Origin: Xestospongia bergquistia
Taxonomy: Eukaryota; Porifera; Demospongiae; Haplosclerida; Petrosiidae
Assembly (NCBI GenBank): GCA_963965975.1
Contig: OZ014418.1
Coordinates: 7,171,275 to 7,235,274 of the forward strand
Direction: 5' to 3'
DNA length: 64,000 nucleotides
Part shown: positions 31,101 through 43,222 of the stretch, in pieces
Position numbering within the stretch: the first letter of the stretch is position 1
How the letters are laid out: each line of letters begins with the position of its first letter
Position numbers and translations under genes: made by a program
Notes under the pieces: generated by a model
What the model was told of the DNA's origin: nothing
The model's input: the letters and a program-made list of their open reading frames with translations, nothing else
The model's database searches: none

Positions 31101-33761
31101 CACCTCTGTCTATTAATTGGTCTCAGGTGAGGGGTGTGGTTGATCCTGCCTTGAAGCGTCTTGCTAGAGTTTTGAGGGAATGTCAGGACGTTAGTGATGA
31201 TGATATCACAGTGAGTATGATAAAGTGGAGAATGTGGTAATCTTTTAACAGTTAGATAGACTGCAATATATTACGGCTTTGATAAACATTGCTAGCACAT
31301 TTTATAGTGAATATAATCAAAAGGTTTGTTTGTGATTTATTTTTTTGTAAAGCATCTCTTTTTAGCCTGAGTTACGAAGTAGTCCAGTTGATTTACTTGA
31401 GGAGTTTGAGTCAGTGGGTGGTAATATTTTAAAATTATTTTTTCAATCCAAACTATACCCAATGGCTCTTAAAACTATCACGTTAGTTTTTAATAATCAA
31501 ACATTATTATCAAAATATTTTCCTTTGGCTAGTGCTTCACTAAAGTCACTAACATCTGCTACACCATCTCCCTCTCTCCCAAGGTATGTTCCCCTCTTAT
31601 CGTCAAAACCTGCTTTATATGGTCAAGACCCTATGGAAGAGAAGGATTACCCTTATATGACTCAATCCCTCTCAACATTAACTGTTTTCTCTGATATTTT
31701 GTGTGTATCACAACAACTCTGTCTATCTTTAATACAACTACATCATGGCTTGTCTCAGACACTTGTACCAACTTTGATCAGTGAAGAATTTTGGTCATAT
31801 TTGGAATGGTTTTGTAAACCAATTCCATCCACAATGCAAGTAAGAAATGAACCATTTAACATTTAACATGGTAATGTATTGTCTAGAGGTTGTTTATTGT
31901 ATTTATCTTGTGTTAGGTAAATCTCTCTTGTTGTTCATTGTATCTATATCTCTACAGTGTAGTCCAGACTCTCTTAGTAAGTTTATTGATCATTTTGTAT
32001 TGTTTATTATATCTGTTATTTAGATTGCTGTAGAGGGTCTGACTTGTTACCAACTTCAACTATTACATTCATGTGCTCTGAGACTTGTCTCTTTATTCCC
32101 TCCTGGTTATGAGAAAATACTTAATAAATTACTGAACAATATAATATTTAATACATCATTCTATCGGTAAATTTATTATATGTATGCTTTTAACACTATT
32201 TTTGTTATTTTTTAAGACTTGTAGACTAGGTCTTTAATGTAACTCTCTTTTGTAGGGATATACTGGATAAACTTGCTACTGACCCTGATCTTAAGGCACC
32301 ATTGATAGCCACATGCTCTCGTTCTGAAGCTCCACCCACCACTACAGCTGATCTAATTAAAGTGGCAGTTGCTAAGTTACCTTCCATTAAAGACACATAT
32401 AATTGTTATTGTCAAAACATGGGATTAAAAGAAAAAGACGTGGTGCGTTCCTCTCATTGGTTAAATCATAATCCAATTAAACAAGACACTCATCTGTTAC
32501 CTCCATTCACTGACTCAGTGTTACCATCTAACTGGATGTATTTGCCTCTACTAATAGAATATACAGCTGCTATCAAGGGGTAATTGACATGATGGCATAC
32601 TCCATCTTAATACTATACAATGTTATAATAATATTATATAATACTGGTATATGTTTTATAGTGAATATCTAGGACATGATAATATTGGTACAGGGAGTGT
32701 GTCTAATGTATTGTATTATTTGGTACTATTGGAACGATGTCGATGTGATGTCATTAATACCACGCCTCCTATTTTACGTCTAGCACTAATAATGTCTACG
32801 TTCCTTATTGGTAAGTAATTCTTTTTTTTAATTTGTATTGTTGAAATTTTTTAGATTCTGGTTTATTTTTTGAGTCAGATATTCACCATTGTTTGTCATC
32901 TTTGTTCTTTTCTTATACCTCCTCTACTGTACTAACTTCTCTTAATTTTTCTCTTCCCATACCTGGACTGGCATCATTTCAAGACTTGTGAGTTATAGCT
33001 AATCTCATTTGATTTCAATATCCATTCACTTGTTATAGCCAGATGATTCCATTTGATCTAAATTGATTTCCTTTCTAGTTATACTTCACTTTTGGATCAA
33101 TTTGCTGCTGTCTCCTATGGTGATCAACTTTTTGCTTCCTATCTACTCATTCCTCTTTTGCAAAGATATCCTATATCTTTCCGAAAGGACTTCTGGATTG
33201 ACCACATACACATTCTTAACTTAATACATCTCTCATCAACACAAGTACATTTAAGTCTATTCTATATATTTTTATTCACTTTAACTTTTTAGATTGCTAT
33301 TCCAGTTGACTCATTCCTGTCCCCAATAGAACAGGACTGGGACTTGTTAGAGCAATACTTAAAGATCTTAGCATCATGTACTATACAGTATGTTATGGAT
33401 GTGGTTAACTTTGCACGTGGCAATCCTTTAATTGTCTAGTCCTCAAAAAAATTCTCTGCTCTATTTAATTGCTGTTCATCATGTCAATTCATTCATCTTT
33501 CAAGATATGTCAGAAATGGATCCAGTCAATGAATTGTGCAAGAACCTCTTCTTTGCAGTCCTTGGATTGTCTGATAAAGTAAAATTATTAATAAAATGAT
33601 ATTTGATATCATTTGTTTATTAGTCTCTTCAACGTAATCTTTTGTTTTATAATGGACCCTCTATCACTGGATCTAACGATATCCAATTATCAGATAAATT
33701 TACTAGTTCACAAATTGAAATAATAACAAGACGTTTCTCATCAAAATTGCCTTCTCTTTAA
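28174..33761 (+). CDS. RPAP1: RNA polymerase II-associated protein 1
   Basis: RPAP1 helps assemble and import RNA polymerase II and links it to Mediator. About 23 short exons; the first are 28174-28342, 28387-28451, 28506-28709, and the last ends at 33761. Conserved blocks in order: start MLKRPSSSETEEDLLALQEQ (human MLSRP..SE.DLL..Q..F); the RPAP1 N-terminal box IHEENVSTLSALTEKEILEE with PKVVTFLQSR; KEKMKWMTD; the C-terminal box YTMEELFILAR region after GLHHHG; KGLMDMMLLPRLRYILEV; ILIRVARHSLQAA; and near the end LLDQFAAVSYGDQLF and LIAVHHVNSFIF. The match to the animal protein along its full length is convincing. Introns are mostly 45-70 nt; some contain minisatellites. Confidence 0.95.
29735..29920. 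repeat. Degenerate TATGTCCATTT repeats in an RPAP1 intron
   Basis: About eight copies of a 15-22 bp unit built on TATNTGTCCATTTT, filling most of one intron between exons ending near 29730 and beginning near 29919. Confidence 0.85.
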
Positions 33762-34024
33762 TGTATTGTCAGTTTATGAACTGTAGTTAATGTAAGTTAA
33801 ATGTATAAATTAAAAAAATGTCTTATTGCTCAATATTGTCAAAATTAAATATCTTAATTTCATAACTATCAATTAAATGAAACTTGATGTAACAAACTTA
33901 TAAATGAAAACTGTATAATATAATATTTGATGAAAAATTTGATAGGATGAGATAATAAGTTGAATTAAAATTTAAAATAAATTTCAAAAAATATCACATG
34001 ATAATTTTATTTAAATGAAAAATG
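33762..34024. other. Convergent 3' gap, AT-rich
   Basis: 263 bp between the stops of RPAP1 and the TTLL gene, very AT-rich. It presumably holds both polyadenylation regions; no gene is seen. Confidence 0.6.
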
Positions 34025-37000
34025 TTAAGAGCACCAGTTTTGGTTTTGGCAACATTTTCCATCAAACCATTCCTCCATCAAATAATTGTTAACCCTTGTG
34101 CTATGATGACTACGACTGATGGTACCAGGTGGTAACATTTTGCCATGACAACCATCACGAGGAGGTGGGATAAGACGATGAAAGTTGCGTTTGTTAACGT
34201 GCTCCAAAAAAGCTGTTTTTAAAGTGAAAATAAACTTATCATTTTGACATTGTTTACAAAGTTTACAAGACTATAGAAAAAATATAGTTTATGAAAAGAC
34301 AACTGACAGAAATTATCTTCTTACCAGCTGGTGTTTACAATTGTTAGCACAACTACCATCTATACAGTGTAGTAGAGGCACTTGAGTATCATGTTCATTA
34401 GCAAACATTATACTCTCATATTCACCACTAAAATAAAGATCTATAGAGTAAGATATTATACACAATGAATATATACTTGTATCTTAGTCCTTGATCAGGT
34501 CCTCTTGCAAGGCCAGTAATAGATAGAAAGTTAAACACTAACTATTATAATAAAAATATAATATTTATAATTTTAATTCATATATATACCTGTTCGTACA
34601 TGAAACGATTGTTAGTCACATGTGAAGAAGAAAGGTTAGGAGATAAATTGACCTAAAAATTATTATATTAGAATAATATTAGTTACTGATTGACTAAGTT
34701 ATAATCCATCAACAATTGAATGATTTATATATAATATATACATATATTATATATAGTTAATATTACAATAAATTATGTATTATTATATATAGTTAATATT
34801 ACAATACACTATGTATTATTATTATATAGTTAATATTACAATACACTATGTATTATTATTATATAGTTAATATTACAATACACTATGTATTATTATTATA
34901 TATAGTTAATATTACAATACACTATGTATTATTATATATAGTTAATATTACAATACACTATGTATTATTATATATAGTTAATATTACAATACACTATGTA
35001 TTATTATATATAGTTAATATTACAATACACTATGTATTATTATATATAGTTAATATTACAATACACTATGTATTATTATATATAGTTAATATTACATTAT
35101 GTTAATATAATATGTACCTCCATTAGCCATATGTTCAAGTTTTCATCAGTCACAAAATCAAAACGTACCATTTCAACAAAGTTACTAAACAAACTCAATT
35201 AAGTAAAGTAATATCTCTTTTCATACTTTATACTAGCATAAGACTTTGTGTAGTTTACTACAGCACTTTCACAATGATACATGACCTATTAAAGTCACAT
35301 GATTGTCACATGATAGTCATACTTACCTGCTGAATTATACTATGAGCTGTATTCCAGAATTTTTCTGGAGCAAAACCTAGAAAATAACATGCACTATAGT
35401 AAATGATTGTATCAAAAATCAATGATTGCATCAAAAATCAATGATCGTATCAAAAATCAATGATTGTATCAGTAATTGATGATTGTAATCATAGTATCTA
35501 GTAGTCAATGATTGTATCAATAATCAATGATTGTATCAAAAATCAATGATTGTATCAATAATTAATGATTATAATCATAGTATGTAGTAGTCAATGATTG
35601 TATCAGTAATCAATGATTGTATCAGTAATCAATGATTATATCAGTAATCAATGTTTGTATTAGTTATCAATGATTGTATCAGTAATCAATGATTGTATCA
35701 AATATCAATGAATGTATCAGTAATCAATGATTGTAAGTGATTGTATCAGTAATCAGTAATCAATGTACCTTTCTGCTTGAGAATGTAATTGAATGCTTCT
35801 TTATGACTTAGTCCACTATCTTGTACAAGAGGTCTGACCATTGGAATCTAGTGAATGTACAAATAATAAATGAAATTAATGAATGAGTGGGTTAATGGAT
35901 AAATAGATAGATAGATAGATAGACATAGAATAAGAAGTAAGTAACAAATTAATTTACCTCCCAAGCTGGGGCATACTCATCATCAATAACATAACGTTCT
36001 TTATCATTTTCATCAAATGGATGATAAGGTTTGGGACAAAATCTACAAAAAAGACATCATCGAAACTATGTCATTGACATCACTAACCTCCATAATATCT
36101 CCTCTCCATATGCATACACCCTCAATGGATTAACTGACATTATAGCTACATAGATCCCTACATCAAACTTCCTATAACAAGATAAACTAGTGAAACCAGT
36201 CCTACATTCCTGAACAATCTCACCTTCCATCAATCAACATTGGCTTCTCTACATATTCTTGTACAATACTGTCTTTGTATTTCAACTCAATAGCTATAAT
36301 TATTAATAAAATTTAGATCAATAAGATATTCACAAACCTTCAGGTTTTATTATTCTTATTCCTCTATGCTTGTTGCTCTTCTGTATCCACAATTTCTCAG
36401 GATATTTCTTAGCCTAGGAAATTACATTAATTATAATACAATTAAATCTTAGACAATAATATTAGCGTGATATATTACCTGTGTAAGCAACTGGTCTACA
36501 TCTTCAGGAAGACGGTATGTTTTAGGAGTGAATGAAAAACCATGTGTAGATAGTTTGGGTTTACTTACAAAACATGATGTCCCTGGAAAATGATTGACCT
36601 AGATAAGAATATAAATCAATTAACAATATTAAGAAGGGTAGTTGTAATTTAATAAATTGTTGAATTAGTATTATAATTAAATAATTATGTTTGTACTCAC
36701 TCTCTGATGAGGATGTAGATTTTGTAAGTCCTCTTTGAAAATGTTAAAAGGATAACCATGTGACCACATGACATCCCATGCTTCCCCAGGAAGACGTAAT
36801 CGATATCCCAATCGATCAAAAACTGTATGGACATGACTCATAGCCAATTCCTGTATTTATAAATATTAAAAAGTCTGATAAATTTTTATAGGGTGTATTA
36901 TCATTCAATTAAATCAACTTTATCTGAAACTAGTATAAACAATTAGTAGACAAAGAGATAACATAATAGGTCCTACTATAGATATCGTTGTTATCTTAAG

Positions 37001-37245
37001 AGACTTGACAATTGACATAAGACTAACTTCTAAGAGTTTAGTAAACTCACCTTCTTAGCATTGATCCATACTACAGGTTTACTGTTAGTCTCTGCTGACA
37101 CAAGAGGTGGTGAATTTAAGCTTTGTCTTTTTTGATTGCTGTCCATAGTATTACTTCCAACTGTCCATATCATAAAAAAGTTGAGCATTAGTCCAACTAC
37201 TGCTAACATTAATAATAGTTTGAGTGTCAAAGGTACTCGAGACAT
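34025..37245 (-). CDS. Tubulin tyrosine ligase-like family protein with N-terminal membrane anchor
   Basis: First exon 37051-37245 encodes MSRVPLTLKL and one strong hydrophobic segment (LLMLAVVGLMLNFFMI), predicting a type II membrane protein. Later exons, all short, give the TTLL ATP-grasp domain: WDVMWSHGYPFN, HQRVNHFPG, KLWIQKSNKHRGIRIIKPE (ATP-binding Lys region), VQEYVEKPMLIDGRKFDVG, SVNPLRVYAYGEEILWRFCPKPYHPFD, YVIDDEYAPAWE, then NVLVNLSPNLSS. After the domain comes a Cys-rich stretch (CIDGSCANNCKHQLCKLCKQC) and a tail ending CCQNQNWCS, stop at 34025. A membrane-anchored TTLL recalls nematode TTLL-15, so a secretory-pathway location is possible. Whether it acts on tubulin is unclear. 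Two intronic minisatellites are listed separately. Confidence 0.85.
34735..35105. repeat. Minisatellite, about 36-42 bp unit, about nine copies
   Basis: Head-to-tail units of ATTATTATATATAGTTAATA plus TTACAATACACTATGT inside a TTLL intron. Later copies are nearly identical, so the array is young. It creates a spurious repetitive reading frame on the plus strand. Confidence 0.95.
35398..35765. repeat. Minisatellite, 19-20 bp unit with higher-order pattern
   Basis: About 17 copies of TCAATGATTGTATCAGTAA or TCAATGATTGTATCAAAAA, with two inserted segments containing ATCATAGTATNTAGTAG, showing that a multi-unit block was also duplicated. It lies in a TTLL intron. Confidence 0.93.
35904..35925. 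repeat. (GATA)n microsatellite
   Basis: About five GATA units in a TTLL intron. Confidence 0.9.
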
Positions 37246-37476
37246 GCTGAATTGTTAACGATATTCATAGCCTAATCGATTATTTTATTCCACTTGGCAA
37301 AAATTGAACTCCACCCAATAATAGAGTAAAATTAATTATTGATATTAAAACGCGATCTAAGTTTATAAAAAACCGAAAGATACGTGCAAAGCTACTTTAG
37401 TGTGTGTATAGTCATGTAAATGTAAGCAGCAAAGGTTAGGGTTCAGCAGGCTAAAATACCAAAGGAGATGTAATAG

Positions 37477-38763
37477 TTACTTATTGAGAATAGCAACTGT
37501 ATCGCTCTCTGTTTCTTCAACTTTCTTTACTAATTCTTTGTATGTCATAGAACCTCCAACATCATATTCGCTCTCTCCTTCAAGATCATGAAGAGGATTC
37601 TCAACACCCATACGAACCCGAGGATCATTAGGAGCGTTAGGGATATCAATGCGGCCCTCTTTTTCTCTGTACTGACGACTAACTTTAATTGCAATGAAAG
37701 CTGTTATGACCAAGGCAGTTAAAAGGATTATAATAAAAACTGCTTCCAGTATCATAACGCCAATATAAACTGAAACTTGATTTGATGAGAGTCCACTTGT
37801 TGTACCTAAAGTCTGCGTTGGTGTTAGAGATGTACTCGTACTTCTAGTAGACGTAGTTGACATTGAACTAATCATTGTTGATGTCATCATTGTTGAGGTT
37901 GACATTGAAGAAGTAGGCATTGGTGGCATACTGGTGGACGAGGGTGGCGGCGGGAAGGGTGAAGGGGAGACAGAGAGTGACCATGGCCACTTGTTTGGTG
38001 CAAGTCCCTCTCCATTGATTCCATTAGTGGCAGTGCAAGAATACCAATCTGTGTCATTTTCTTTGACATTGCAGAGTTGGAGAACAGACTTGCGGAATGA
38101 GACATCATTGTATATGACAATCTCATTGTAAACTCTTGCATATCCACTGGAAGAGATGTTAGAGCATCCTGATTTGGTCCAGCTAACAGATGGGATTGGA
38201 TTGCCATAGGCAACACAAACTGCTTCGATTGTACTGCCATAATCCACAGATGTAGCATTGGGTGGATGAACCACGATGGCAGGAGGCTCTGATGGAGCTA
38301 CAGAAATGGAAAGAAAGAATTTGGAAACGGAGGCTGCAATTCCAACACCGCTGACACCGTTATCAGCCCAACAGCTGTACTCATCCGTATGAATAGCACC
38401 AACATCACAAATTTCCAAAACAGAGACAGCAAATTCCGTTCCGTTAACAGTCAGTGATTGAAAGTAGCCTCTGACTCCAGAGTTAGAATCCTGCATCATG
38501 GCAGTTATATTTCCACTTGCTTTGCTCCAGTAAATCGTTGGTGTTGGTACACCATAAGCTGCACATGTCAGCCGAACTGTTTGTGCAGCAACTGCTGTGG
38601 AATAGGCTGGTGGGTGGACAACAATGGCCGGAGGTGCACTAGAAATTTGTGCTTGACTGCTACATAACAGGGAAAATGCTGTAATAAGTAGAAGAGAAGA
38701 CATTGCTGCAAAGTTTCTTAAGCTCTCCAGAAAACGCCAGCTAGTATTGAGAGATAATTGCAC
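37477..38763 (-). CDS. Single-pass cell-surface receptor with two Ig domains
   Basis: An intronless frame of 428 residues. The signal peptide best fits initiation at Met21 (MSSLLLITAFSLLCSSQAQ, start 38703), though the upstream ATG at 38763 is in frame. Two I-set/C2-type immunoglobulin domains each begin PPAIVVHPP and carry the Cys-Trp-Cys core: LTCAAYG, IYWSK, DEYSCWADNG in the first; AVCVAYGNPIPSVSWTK, DWYSCTATNG in the second. A Ser/Thr/Met-rich mucin-like stalk follows, then a transmembrane helix (VFIIILLTALVITAFIAI) with basic stop-transfer residues, and a tail of about 65 residues ending ESDTVAILNK. The tail has two Tyr (SEYDVG, TYKELV) but no classical ITIM. Probably an adhesion or recognition receptor; the ligand is unknown. 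No orthologue is claimed. Confidence 0.85.
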   Translation of the reverse strand: MQLSLNTSWRFLESLRNFAAMSSLLLITAFSLLCSSQAQISSAPPAIVVHPPAYSTAVAAQTVRLTCAAYGVPTPTIYWSKASGNITAMMQDSNSGVRGYFQSLTVNGTEFAVSVLEICDVGAIHTDEYSCWADNGVSGVGIAASVSKFFLSISVAPSEPPAIVVHPPNATSVDYGSTIEAVCVAYGNPIPSVSWTKSGCSNISSSGYARVYNEIVIYNDVSFRKSVLQLCNVKENDTDWYSCTATNGINGEGLAPNKWPWSLSVSPSPFPPPPSSTSMPPMPTSSMSTSTMMTSTMISSMSTTSTRSTSTSLTPTQTLGTTSGLSSNQVSVYIGVMILEAVFIIILLTALVITAFIAIKVSRQYREKEGRIDIPNAPNDPRVRMGVENPLHDLEGESEYDVGGSMTYKELVKKVEETESDTVAILNK

Positions 38764-38979
38764 TTGTAAAGCGTAAATAAATGATACGCCCTTCTTTGTT
38801 TTAGTTTGCGCATGCGTAAAACATCAAGTAAACCAATCAGAATTGCGTGGGCTGTTTGCGCACACGTAATATTAGTCATCGCGTAGCGTAGGCATTGATC
38901 ACATTTTTGAGGAGGAGATGATAAAAATTATACATGCTGCACAATGATAATTTTATTATATTATATTTTTCATTATTAG
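38764..38979. other. Short gap between Ig receptor and F-box gene
   Basis: Upstream region of the Ig receptor, including GCGCATGCG-like and TTTGCGCACACG sequence at 38808-38870, richer in CpG than the surroundings. Probably its promoter. Confidence 0.4.
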
Positions 38980-40527
38980 TTATGTCAATTTAAACAGACT
39001 TTTCAATTTATCTTTAACACTAACAGGTGCACTTGAAGAACGAACAGCTTGAACAGTAGTGACTTTATTCTCATGATGTCGAAAAATAATTCCCGACACG
39101 CAATGTCGAATTTTATCCCAATATAACAAGACAGGAGATGAGGGGTGTGGCAAAGCATCCACTTCATTCAGCCACTCTTCATCCACAGGTCCTAAAAAGG
39201 TGAAGTATGGAGGTGGTGTGCCTGGCATGTGAGAACCTTGTCTTATTGCTGAGAATCCATGAGTACCAAATATTAGGTCACCAGTAATGGTAGACAAGAC
39301 TTGTAAATGTCCATTTACTGACTCATAGCCAATGATGGTGAATATGTGACCAATTGCCAATAGACGTACTTGTACTTTGGTTTTTTGATTGATTTTATTC
39401 TTTGACTGTAGCTTTTGCGTGTCCAAATTCCACACATACAAATGACTGTTAAAAATATACCCCAACAATCTTTGATCTGATGAGAGGACAAATGATGTGC
39501 AATTATTTCGTTCAGATGTTAAATATTGTACATCGACAATATCAATGTCACTGTTTAAAACTGATAAAGGTTTTTGTATGACATTGTAAGGGGATAAGAC
39601 CTCATGGACATAGATAGTCTCTGCCCATTGCATTAACAACCAATGCATGTCACAGAATCCACCTTCATCAATTGAATCACTTTTTGGCACTAGAGCAATT
39701 TCTTTATAACCATATCCAGCTGCTGATGTTGGAACATACTCAAAACAATCAAGCCTGGAGTGGACAATTGATGGATAGACATTTCCTCGGCCAAGTCGTA
39801 TTATTCGAACATCCCAATACATATCCTTTGGTTGACATTGTGACACAAGTTTCACCATAGCAACCATATAGCAACGCTCACAACATCTCACTATGAGATC
39901 TGTGTCAAATAAATTAGGTCCATTCCAGCTTAATACTGTTTTATTAGTAGCCAAATTATGTCCTTGCCAAACTCCATTAGCACTAACTGATAGAAGATAG
40001 TCACAGTACACATGGGCCCAAGCTACTCTGTTTAATGCATTTTGGGTTTGTGGTTGAAATTGGTACTTTCGCTTTAAAACTCCAGAACTTGGGTGAACCA
40101 TATATACTGAAGTAACTAATGGGTTAAAATCTTCGTACATTGTACCAACTAAGACACCATATCTAGAGTAATTGCATTGGAAGTAAAGATTGGCTGGATA
40201 GGACGGAGATACAAACTTGATTTCTGGTTGTGAAGCTGCAATATATTGTTGAGTCTTATGTACTTTAAGAACTAAGTCTCGATAGACTGGATACTTGTTT
40301 CTGTACCGATCAGATGTGTATTGTGATATGCCTAATGAAATGAGTGCTTCTTTCCAGTAAGTGGTAAAGTCTTTGATCTTTTCAAACCAGTGTTGGCTTA
40401 CTCTCATACAGGAGAGTACATCCTTGAGTGATAAATAGATTAATATCTTTTCAGCTACTTCAGGAGGAAGATAAGAAATGAAGTCCACTTTTATAATAGA
40501 AGTTTCAAGACGAACGTCCTGAGCCAT
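38980..40527 (-). CDS. F-box protein with probable C-terminal beta-propeller
   Basis: An intronless frame; I start at Met (MAQDVRLETS, 40527), 515 residues, because the F-box then lies near the N-terminus and because the conserved upstream module is 55 bp away. An in-frame ATG at 40626 would lie inside that module. The F-box is ISYLPPEVAEKILIYLSLKD then VLSCMRVSQHWFEKIK, with TTYWKEAL. The rest contains repeated beta-rich segments (VAWAHVYCDYLLSVSANG, SDQRLLGYIFNSHLYVWNLD, HLQVLSTITGDLIFG) consistent with a WD-like propeller, though canonical GH-WD repeats are few. It would be the substrate-binding subunit of an SCF ubiquitin ligase; substrate unknown. Confidence 0.8.
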   Translation of the reverse strand: MAQDVRLETSIIKVDFISYLPPEVAEKILIYLSLKDVLSCMRVSQHWFEKIKDFTTYWKEALISLGISQYTSDRYRNKYPVYRDLVLKVHKTQQYIAASQPEIKFVSPSYPANLYFQCNYSRYGVLVGTMYEDFNPLVTSVYMVHPSSGVLKRKYQFQPQTQNALNRVAWAHVYCDYLLSVSANGVWQGHNLATNKTVLSWNGPNLFDTDLIVRCCERCYMVAMVKLVSQCQPKDMYWDVRIIRLGRGNVYPSIVHSRLDCFEYVPTSAAGYGYKEIALVPKSDSIDEGGFCDMHWLLMQWAETIYVHEVLSPYNVIQKPLSVLNSDIDIVDVQYLTSERNNCTSFVLSSDQRLLGYIFNSHLYVWNLDTQKLQSKNKINQKTKVQVRLLAIGHIFTIIGYESVNGHLQVLSTITGDLIFGTHGFSAIRQGSHMPGTPPPYFTFLGPVDEEWLNEVDALPHPSSPVLLYWDKIRHCVSGIIFRHHENKVTTVQAVRSSSAPVSVKDKLKSLFKLT

Positions 40528-40581
40528 AGCAATATAGCAAGCAGTGCAGTTGGAGCTCCACCCCAAGATCATTATACTAGA

Positions 40582-40664
40582 AACGGAAAGTATACGGAAA
40601 TATTTATAAAAATTAATTATTAACAAAAGTTAATGTGATGCACGCTATTCACTCCGTATACTCT
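40582..40664 (-). promoter_or_regulatory. Conserved CGTATAC module upstream of the F-box gene
   Basis: Read toward the gene: AGTATACGGAGTGAA at 40662-40648, about 45 bp, then AATATTTCCGTATACTTTCC and GTT, ending near 40582. The ATG is 55 bp further on. CACGTGGTAC lies just upstream (about 40668-40677), the same ten bases found beside the RPAP1 module. The stop of the carboxypeptidase gene (40696) is only about 30 bp beyond, so little else can be the promoter. Confidence 0.6.
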
Positions 40665-40695
40665 AAACACGTGGTACATTGTTGTACTCAAAACA

Positions 40696-43132
40696 GTCAA
40701 AAATCAAGACCAAGTATATATCGCTGAAACATATAAAATGCAGCTTCAGGTTTGTAACGAGGAACCTAAAATAAAGTAAAAATGATCTTGTCTATACAGC
40801 TTCTTTCGTTACCATATGACCAGCTCCCTTAACAGTAACAAACTTAAAACCATTAACATTATATGCAGTAACATAGCCAGCCACCTGAAGTATAGACAAC
40901 AAGAGAATTGAAAGAAACGAGTATCAGATCTTTTAACCTGATCATTTAACATCCATGGTCTCCAAGGATCTTGAACTTCAAATCCGAGACCAGATGTCCA
41001 TTGCTATAATTATAAATATTACTAAACCATTATAATAATTATTGTACCTCATTGCCAATATAAGGAACTGCTCCATCAACGTCACCATTATATATCAATG
41101 TCCTATATTGTTTTCTACAAAGTATTGTGAAAAATAATGCTCAATATTCCAGCAGTTTACATTAGTGTGGGGTAGATAGGTAACAATGATGTTGTGCTCC
41201 AATTATAATGAATTCTGCCAGTGCAAAGTGACCACCCACCTATTTTTGTATAGGGAGCAACGTGGAGAGCTTCACGAACCTTTGACAAGAGAAATACAAA
41301 TTAAAAGACTAAATTATCTTTCTTACTTTGGTATCATCACAATAGCTCTTTTCTACATGATCATCAATACAATCGAGAGGACCAAGTGGAGCCATTGGAG
41401 TTTCTGATTTTAAATTTCTTTCATTGAATAATGACTTCAGGGGATTACTACAATCAATTTAGAGTAGACATTGAATTGAAATTCTAATATGGTAACCTTA
41501 TTCTTGAGTATGGTGCTGACAAGTTCATAAAGCAATTATCATAAATGTCATACATATTAACTTTTCCAATTTTTAAAGACATTTCCATCAACAAATCATG
41601 ACATGCTTTACTGAGAAGAAGAATCAAATTTTCAACAATAAAATTATTTACCTAATTGCTTCATAATTACATGTTTTAGTAATATTAGAATATAAATCCT
41701 GAAAAAAAATTATAAATCACAATCTGATTAAATTTAATGGATAATTTTGATATATTTTCAAATTGGGTACATGAGGTCAATAAAAAGAATATTTAAAGGA
41801 CACGTGATGCTATTAAACTATGTTCACTTACATCTGGGAAGAGACCATGACCATGATAAAAATCTACATGAATTTTAATTCCCTCTTTCATGGAGCATGA
41901 TCCTACTTCAGAACCAATACAACCATTACCAACCTATAAGGATATCAAAGGAGTATTTTTTCAAATAACACATGAACAGCAATACAATTGAAAGTTGTCA
42001 ATAATCACTGTATACTAAACTGCAGTATCACAATATCAATAACAATTTTAATGAAAACATTATAGGTAAAATAAGTTATTTGTAATACTTACTGCAAAGC
42101 CTTTGAGATTAAGCCTGTTTTCTGGTGGCTGTTGTTCATTCATTTCCATTACAAGATGCACTAACGTAGGGACATATATACCTGCATATGATTCTCCACT
42201 AGATAAAACAGTAGTGGTCATAATAGCACTGTTATATAATACCATGTGACAATACAACACCTTACGTAATATAAAAGTCATTCTTGTGATATTCACTGTA
42301 CGATTTAAACCATCTTAATAAGAAATTATAATTATCTTTAGCAGTTTTTGCATCATCTGTCACGTAGTCTCTGGCTGGATTGTCAGAGTAAGAAAAACCA
42401 ACACCAGCTGGTGCCTCCACTGCAAACAGAAGGCAAAAATGATTGACAATAATGTTTATTTATCTGATAACTAACAAAAAATCATGTTAACAATTTTTGT
42501 CCAGGTCCATTGGTTATATATCAACTGGGGAAGTCCTGTAGTATAGCCACTATATTGGGAAATAGTGCATCCATTCAATTTCATTGTATATTAAATATAG
42601 TGTAGGCAAAATACACTAGTAGTGTACATGATAAATCTATTGATAAAACATGGCGTCACCTGCGATTAAAATGTAGTGGTCCCATCTCATTGAAGTAACC
42701 ATCTAAAGAACTACAACCTGGGCCTCCATTCTAAGAAAAGATAATAAATCTTTAACCTTAAATTATCATGTACTGCATACTAAACTTACCATCCACAATA
42801 CAACAGGAGCTGTTTCAGGATTTTGTTCACTCTCTACAAACCTGTGAAATTATATTATTAATTATAATTGGTTTAAATCTGGTCCAGTCAGTTATATATA
42901 CATGTGCATAACAATAAACTAATTACTACAAATATATATCTTTCAGTTTTAAGTCACTTTACCAATAGTGAAGGTATCTTCCTGTATCTACTTCAATATA
43001 ACCACTGTATTGTTTTGAAGGGAGAGGTTTGTTCCATCCTGGTAAGTCTTGACCATTAATTTCATCGGATGATATAGCGCCTTGCACTATCTGATAGTAC
43101 AGCGATACAGCTATACACAAAGACACGATCAT
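40696..43132 (-). CDS. Serine carboxypeptidase, S10 family (cathepsin A-like)
   Basis: A lysosomal or secreted peptidase that removes C-terminal residues. About a dozen short exons. Start at 43132 (MIVSLCIAVSLYYQ) gives a signal peptide; an upstream in-frame ATG at 43180 is less likely. Motifs in order: GYIEVDTGRYLHYW; PVVLWMNGGPGCSSLDG (oxyanion and S1 region); VEAPAGVGFSYSDNP; NDFYITGESYAGIYVPTL (nucleophile Ser in GESYAG); LKGFAVGNGCIG; then near the C-terminus GFKFVTVKGAGHM joined across an intron to VPRYKPEAAFYMFQ (catalytic His in GAGHMV), ending RYILGLDF. I did not pin down the catalytic Asp exon. Its start is 91 bp from the CatSper-beta-like gene on the other strand. Confidence 0.9.
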
Positions 43133-43222
43133 GCTTAACGATTGGAATTCGAGACTTTCGTATATTTCAGGATATTCCATTCATCTCCGGATACTTTAGC
43201 AGAAGGCTGCAGCTGTTGCAGA

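Noticed and set aside
34848-35105. Repetitive 85-residue plus-strand reading frame
   Set aside because: It is only the translation of the 36-42 bp minisatellite inside a minus-strand intron.
34735-35765. CRISPR-like regular repeats
   Set aside because: Repeats adjoin directly without unique spacers, units vary, and they lie in introns of a eukaryotic gene; these are minisatellites.
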